A stretch of 11,833 bases of DNA from Pseudomonadota bacterium (GTDB lineage: Bacteria > Pseudomonadota > Gammaproteobacteria > Steroidobacterales > Steroidobacteraceae). The stretch spans positions 1 through 11,833 of the forward strand of contig JAJXZV010000161.1 in the NCBI GenBank assembly GCA_021779875.1, written 5' to 3'. The translations under genes were made by a program, and so were the position numbers. Of the stretch, positions 10,122-11,833 are shown one piece after another. Under the pieces are notes generated by a model, which was not told the origin of the DNA, ran no database searches, and saw only the letters and a list, made by a program, of their open reading frames with translations. Position 1 is the first letter of the stretch. Each line of letters opens with the position of its first letter.

Positions 10122-10802
10122 ATGCGCTACACCCTGGCCGCGGTGTTGAGCTTCACCGCGGGGTACGCCGATGCGGCCGGCTTCCTGGCCCTGCACGGGC
10201 TGTTCACGGCGCACGTGACCGGGAATTTCGTGACCCTCGGCGCCTCGCTGGTCCAGGGCACCGAAGGCGGCGTCACCAAGCTCATGGCGCTGCCCATGTT
10301 CTGTGCGGTGGTGTTCGCCGTGCGGCTCCTTAGGCATCGGTTCGTGCAACGGGGCGTTCCCGTGCTGCGCGGCATGCTGCTGATCGAATGCACGCTGCTG
10401 GTCATGGCGGCCGTCGTGGCCTGGATGCTCGGCCCGTTTGCGGACGGCGACGGTGCCCCGGCCTTCGCCGAAGGCATGATCCTGGTGGCCGCCATGGCCA
10501 TCCAGAATGCCGTCCAGCGGGTGCATCTCGCGCACATGCCGCCGACCACCATCATGACCGGCACGACCACCCAGATCATGATCGACGCGGCGGATCTGCT
10601 CCACGGCGTGCCCGCGGAGCAGGCGGCCGTGGCGCGCAAGCGCATCCGGCGCATGCTCCAAGGCGTGCTCGCCTTCGCCTCGGGCTGCGCGGTCGCGGCG
10701 CTCGCTTATAACTACCTGGAGGCGCGCAGTTTCGTGGTGCTGCCGGCGCTCGCGCTCGCGATCCTGCTGCATCCGGAGGTCAAGGCGGCCGGCGGAAGGT
10801 AG
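10122..10802 (+). CDS. DUF1275 (YoaK-like) integral membrane protein
   Basis: This is a 226-residue polytopic inner-membrane protein of the DUF1275/YoaK family, whose function is unknown. Hallmarks are SFTAGYADAAGFLALHGLFTAHVTGN near the N-terminus (residues 10-35) and a second, related half, AMAIQNAVQRVHLAHMPPTTIMTGT, starting near residue 123. This gives the usual internal repeat, with about six hydrophobic helices in total. The ATG at 10122 puts the first helix directly at the N-terminus, as in the family. The frame is open further upstream but overlaps the DUF1330 gene there. The ribosome site is poor, so translation may be coupled to the gene before it. A perfect AGGAGG for the next small ORF starts four bases after its stop. 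Confidence 0.9.
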   Translation: MRYTLAAVLSFTAGYADAAGFLALHGLFTAHVTGNFVTLGASLVQGTEGGVTKLMALPMFCAVVFAVRLLRHRFVQRGVPVLRGMLLIECTLLVMAAVVAWMLGPFADGDGAPAFAEGMILVAAMAIQNAVQRVHLAHMPPTTIMTGTTTQIMIDAADLLHGVPAEQAAVARKRIRRMLQGVLAFASGCAVAALAYNYLEARSFVVLPALALAILLHPEVKAAGGR

Positions 10803-10805
10803 CCC

Positions 10806-10811
10806 AGGAGG
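10806..10811 (+). promoter_or_regulatory. Perfect Shine-Dalgarno AGGAGG before a 21-codon ORF
   Basis: AGGAGG lies 6 bases before ATG 10818, the ideal spacing. It is the strongest ribosome site seen in the window, yet the ORF it serves has only 21 codons. It starts four bases after the DUF1275 stop. Confidence 0.7.
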
Positions 10812-10817
10812 GCGAAC

Positions 10818-10883
10818 ATGGCACGCTCGAGCTTTCTCCTGAAGCCAACACGGCAACTTCCCATGAAAGGCGGCAAGCTATGA
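10818..10883 (+). CDS. Putative 21-residue leader peptide coupled to the downstream membrane protein
   Basis: This short ORF has 21 sense codons and ends in TGA at 10881-10883. The stop overlaps the start of the next gene (ATG 10880-10882) as ATGA, the classic arrangement for translational coupling. It begins with MARSSFLLKPTRQLPMKG, a basic peptide with no run of one amino acid that would suggest attenuation. The bases CTTTC (10832-10836) can pair with GAAAG (10865-10869), which overlaps the ribosome site of the next gene, so translating the leader could open that site. That pairing is only 5 bp. The peptide is not a known family. It could instead be a relic of an older start of the next gene in another frame. 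Confidence 0.5.
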   Translation: MARSSFLLKPTRQLPMKGGKL

Positions 10884-11302
10884 ATACCCTGTCCACCTTG
10901 CGGCTCAATCTCCTGCGCGTGTTCTATCTTGTCCTGGTGATCGGGATTGGAATGGAAATGCGCGTATGGTCGAAGATGATCTACCAGGTCTATTCGATGG
11001 AATCGGATTCCGGCACCGTGATTTGCATGCTGTTCGCTCTTTCCGCGCTGTCGATCTTGGGCCTGCGATACCCATTGAAAATGCTGCCAGTGCTGTTCTG
11101 GGAGTTGACCTGGAAACTCTCCTGGCTGCTCAGTGTGGCGCTGCCGCACTGGCTACGCGGGGAATGGAGTAAGGATCTCGCGGCAACCACAGTCACCGTC
11201 GGGATGATCGTCATCTTCGTCCCGCTCGTTCCTTGGTCGTATGTCTTCGAGCAATACGTGAAGAAGCCGGGAGATCCATGGTGGCGGCCAAACTGCGCAT
11301 AA
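10880..11302 (+). CDS. Conserved-type hypothetical membrane protein, four helices
   Basis: This is a 140-residue protein of unknown function. Hydrophobic helices are visible at about 11-27, 45-62, 68-88 and 104-119. Between them are the charged and aromatic segments YPLKMLPVLFWELTWKLSW (64-82) and, near the C-terminus, PWSYVFEQYVKKPGDPWWR (118-136). The YP-K-MLP-E--WK and YV--PGD-W pattern is like a group of uncharacterised small membrane proteins I have seen in proteobacteria; I cannot attach a family name. A ribosome site AAAGGCGG precedes the start by 7 bases. The gene overlaps the leader ORF by ATGA. G+C counted over 10921-11280 is 197 of 360 (about 55%), well below the roughly 70% of ppc, and codons such as ATT, TAT and GAA are frequent. 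This suggests a different origin or weaker expression. Confidence 0.8.
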   Translation: MNTLSTLRLNLLRVFYLVLVIGIGMEMRVWSKMIYQVYSMESDSGTVICMLFALSALSILGLRYPLKMLPVLFWELTWKLSWLLSVALPHWLRGEWSKDLAATTVTVGMIVIFVPLVPWSYVFEQYVKKPGDPWWRPNCA

Positions 11303-11331
11303 TGTATACAAGGGGCAAACGCGCGCAGTGA

Positions 11332-11360
11332 CCCCGGAGGGCCATCCCTGGCCCCGGAGG
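11332..11360. repeat. GGCCATCCCTGGCC hairpin, copy 1, flanked by CCCCGGAGG direct repeats
   Basis: GGCCA-TCCC-TGGCC occupies 11340-11353, and one further G-C pair extends the stem to 6 bp. On either side lies CCCCGGAGG (11332-11340 and 11352-11360) in direct orientation. The same core recurs at 11500-11513. Confidence 0.6.
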
Positions 11361-11381
11361 CGTGCACCATCGCAATACCTT

Positions 11382-11408
11382 GCGTCGGGGCCCGTGCGGC
11401 CCCGGTGC
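11382..11408 (+). repeat. Strong hairpin with 11-bp stem
   Basis: Bases 11382-11392 pair with 11398-11408 around the 5-base loop CGTGC. Seven central pairs (CGGGGCC/GGCCCCG) are perfect, and the outer four include two G-T wobbles. The wobbles at the base are more in keeping with an RNA helix than a DNA operator. Confidence 0.5.
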
Positions 11409-11429
11409 CGAGCAATCGGCGCCCCCAGG

Positions 11430-11456
11430 GGCTCGGCAGCGAAAGCTACCGGAGCC
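11430..11456 (+). repeat. Interrupted hairpin capped by a GAAA tetraloop
   Basis: GGCTC (11430-11434) pairs with GAGCC (11452-11456), then GG with CC, then a C/A mismatch, then AGC with GCT around GAAA (11441-11444). A GNRA loop on a bulged helix is a typical RNA motif. Bases 11431-11438 can alternatively pair with 11406-11413 (TGCCGAGC/GCTCGGCA), which excludes this fold and the base of the preceding hairpin. Confidence 0.45.
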
Positions 11457-11495
11457 GCACCCTACGCAAGCCATTCCGTCATCGAGGCCAGCGCA

Positions 11496-11517
11496 CCCCG
11501 GCCATCCCTGGCCGGGG
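11496..11517. repeat. GGCCATCCCTGGCC hairpin, copy 2, perfect 9-bp stem
   Basis: CCCCGGCCA (11496-11504) and TGGCCGGGG (11509-11517) form a perfect 9-bp stem with the loop TCCC. The 14-base core is identical to copy 1 at 11340-11353, while the outer stem pairs differ between the copies. This looks like an interspersed palindromic repeat (REP-like). Confidence 0.6.
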
Positions 11518-11525
11518 CGGACCTC

Positions 11526-11566
11526 CTGTCCGGCGGAGCCGTTGCGTCCTGCCGCCAGCCGGACAG
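11526..11566. repeat. Inverted repeat CTGTCCGGC / GCCGGACAG
   Basis: Perfect 9-bp arms (11526-11534 and 11558-11566) enclose 23 bases, inside which GG at 11535 and CCGCC at 11552-11556 offer further pairing. It is the longest-armed wide dyad in the non-coding stretch. No function can be assigned. Confidence 0.45.
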
Positions 11567-11650
11567 CCCCGGTTCCAGGGCGTTCGGTCAAGCGGGCGGA
11601 GAAGTCAGGCGGGCGGGCCTTGCCGCGCGCACTGCCTGGCGGGAAGCCGA

Positions 11651-11833
11651 TCATGCCCCATTGGCGGCCAGCAATTGCCTCACATCCACCGCCTCCATCC
11701 CTGCGGCGCGAATGGCCTGCAGGCCCAGGTCCGTGTCTTCGTAGGCCCGGCAGCATCGCGGCGGCAAGCAGCATGTAGACGACCGCAAGCCCAGGATTGT
11801 TCGGCTGGACGCTTTGCGCATGTGCCGGAGTCG
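11651..11833 (-). pseudogene. C-terminal remnant of a HAD-superfamily phosphatase, probably frameshifted (runs off window)
   Basis: The minus-strand frame ending at TCA 11651-11653 encodes, over 11654-11746, 31 residues beginning AYEDTDLGLQAIRAAGM, followed by EAVDVRQLLAANGA. This strongly resembles the last conserved motif of HAD hydrolases of the beta-phosphoglucomutase/YqaB type: the ED-D-G-QA-RAAGM segment with metal-binding acids. Upstream in the same frame (11747-11833) the translation turns Cys/Arg-rich (CCLPPRCC) and no longer resembles a HAD protein. In another frame the same bases read VVYMLLAAAMLPG, which is closer to the LLAA helix expected just before the motif. A frameshift and small deletion near 11747 would explain this. 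The rest of the gene lies outside the window, so an intact gene with unusual sequence cannot be excluded. Confidence 0.55.

Larger units (their letters stand above)
11303..11650. other. Non-coding stretch rich in inverted repeats
   Basis: No reading frame here has both a ribosome site and recognisable protein character; the open frames on both strands translate to Pro/Arg/Ala-rich sequence typical of wrong frames in GC-rich DNA. It instead holds at least five inverted repeats with stems of 6-11 bp. Two of these share the same core and are listed separately. It may be a repeat or decay zone between genes, or a structured RNA. No clear promoter is seen, apart from CATAAT at 11298-11303 without a -35. 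Confidence 0.5.

Noticed and set aside
11320..11650. Possible CRISPR array or integron attC sites in the repeat-rich tail
   Set aside because: The repeats are not evenly spaced, only one core occurs twice, and no attC-type core sites or cas/integrase genes are seen.
11211..11774. Open frames of 138-187 residues on both strands after 11303
   Set aside because: They are Pro/Arg/Gly/Ala-rich, lack ribosome sites and family motifs, and overlap each other, the 3' end of the membrane protein gene and the HAD remnant.

Overview
The window reads as chromosomal DNA from a G+C-rich proteobacterium, most likely a gammaproteobacterium (a betaproteobacterium is possible). This rests on four things. The coding regions have very high third-position G+C. 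There is an isocitrate dehydrogenase kinase/phosphatase (AceK), which is largely a beta/gammaproteobacterial protein. There is a MaeB-type malic enzyme with a phosphotransacetylase-like tail. There is a Tat-exported high-potential iron-sulfur protein (HiPIP), which is typical of purple bacteria and their respiratory relatives. No genus can be named from the sequence alone.

Layout. At 1-605 (+) is the 3' end of a hybrid sensor histidine kinase (ATPase tail plus receiver domain). It converges with lldP (628-2244, -), an L-lactate permease. A 237-bp divergent intergenic region with several dyads separates lldP from a tight + strand cluster: ppc (PEP carboxylase, 2482-5160), aceK (5157-6962, overlapping the ppc stop) and maeB (NADP-type malic enzyme, 6970-9282). 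Convergent to maeB is the HiPIP gene (9314-9652, -). After a divergent spacer come a DUF1330 protein (9820-10110, +), a DUF1275/YoaK membrane protein (10122-10802, +), a 21-codon leader-like ORF with a perfect Shine-Dalgarno (10818-10883, +), and a 140-residue four-helix membrane protein of clearly lower G+C (10880-11302, +). From 11303 to about 11650 I see no credible gene, only a dense set of inverted repeats that includes two copies of a GGCCATCCCTGGCC hairpin. The window ends in what looks like a frameshifted C-terminal remnant of a HAD-family phosphatase (-, 11651-11833).

How the genes fit together. The central block is a carbon-flux module at the PEP-pyruvate-oxaloacetate-malate node. 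LldP imports lactate (and probably glycolate), Ppc makes oxaloacetate from PEP, MaeB drains malate to pyruvate and NADPH, and AceK sets how much isocitrate goes through the TCA cycle rather than the glyoxylate shunt. Finding aceK between ppc and maeB, and not behind aceBA, is the most notable arrangement. I found no CRISPR array, tRNA, rRNA, transposase or obvious new defence system. The less ordinary signals are the AceK active-site substitution, the leader ORF, and the structured non-coding tail.
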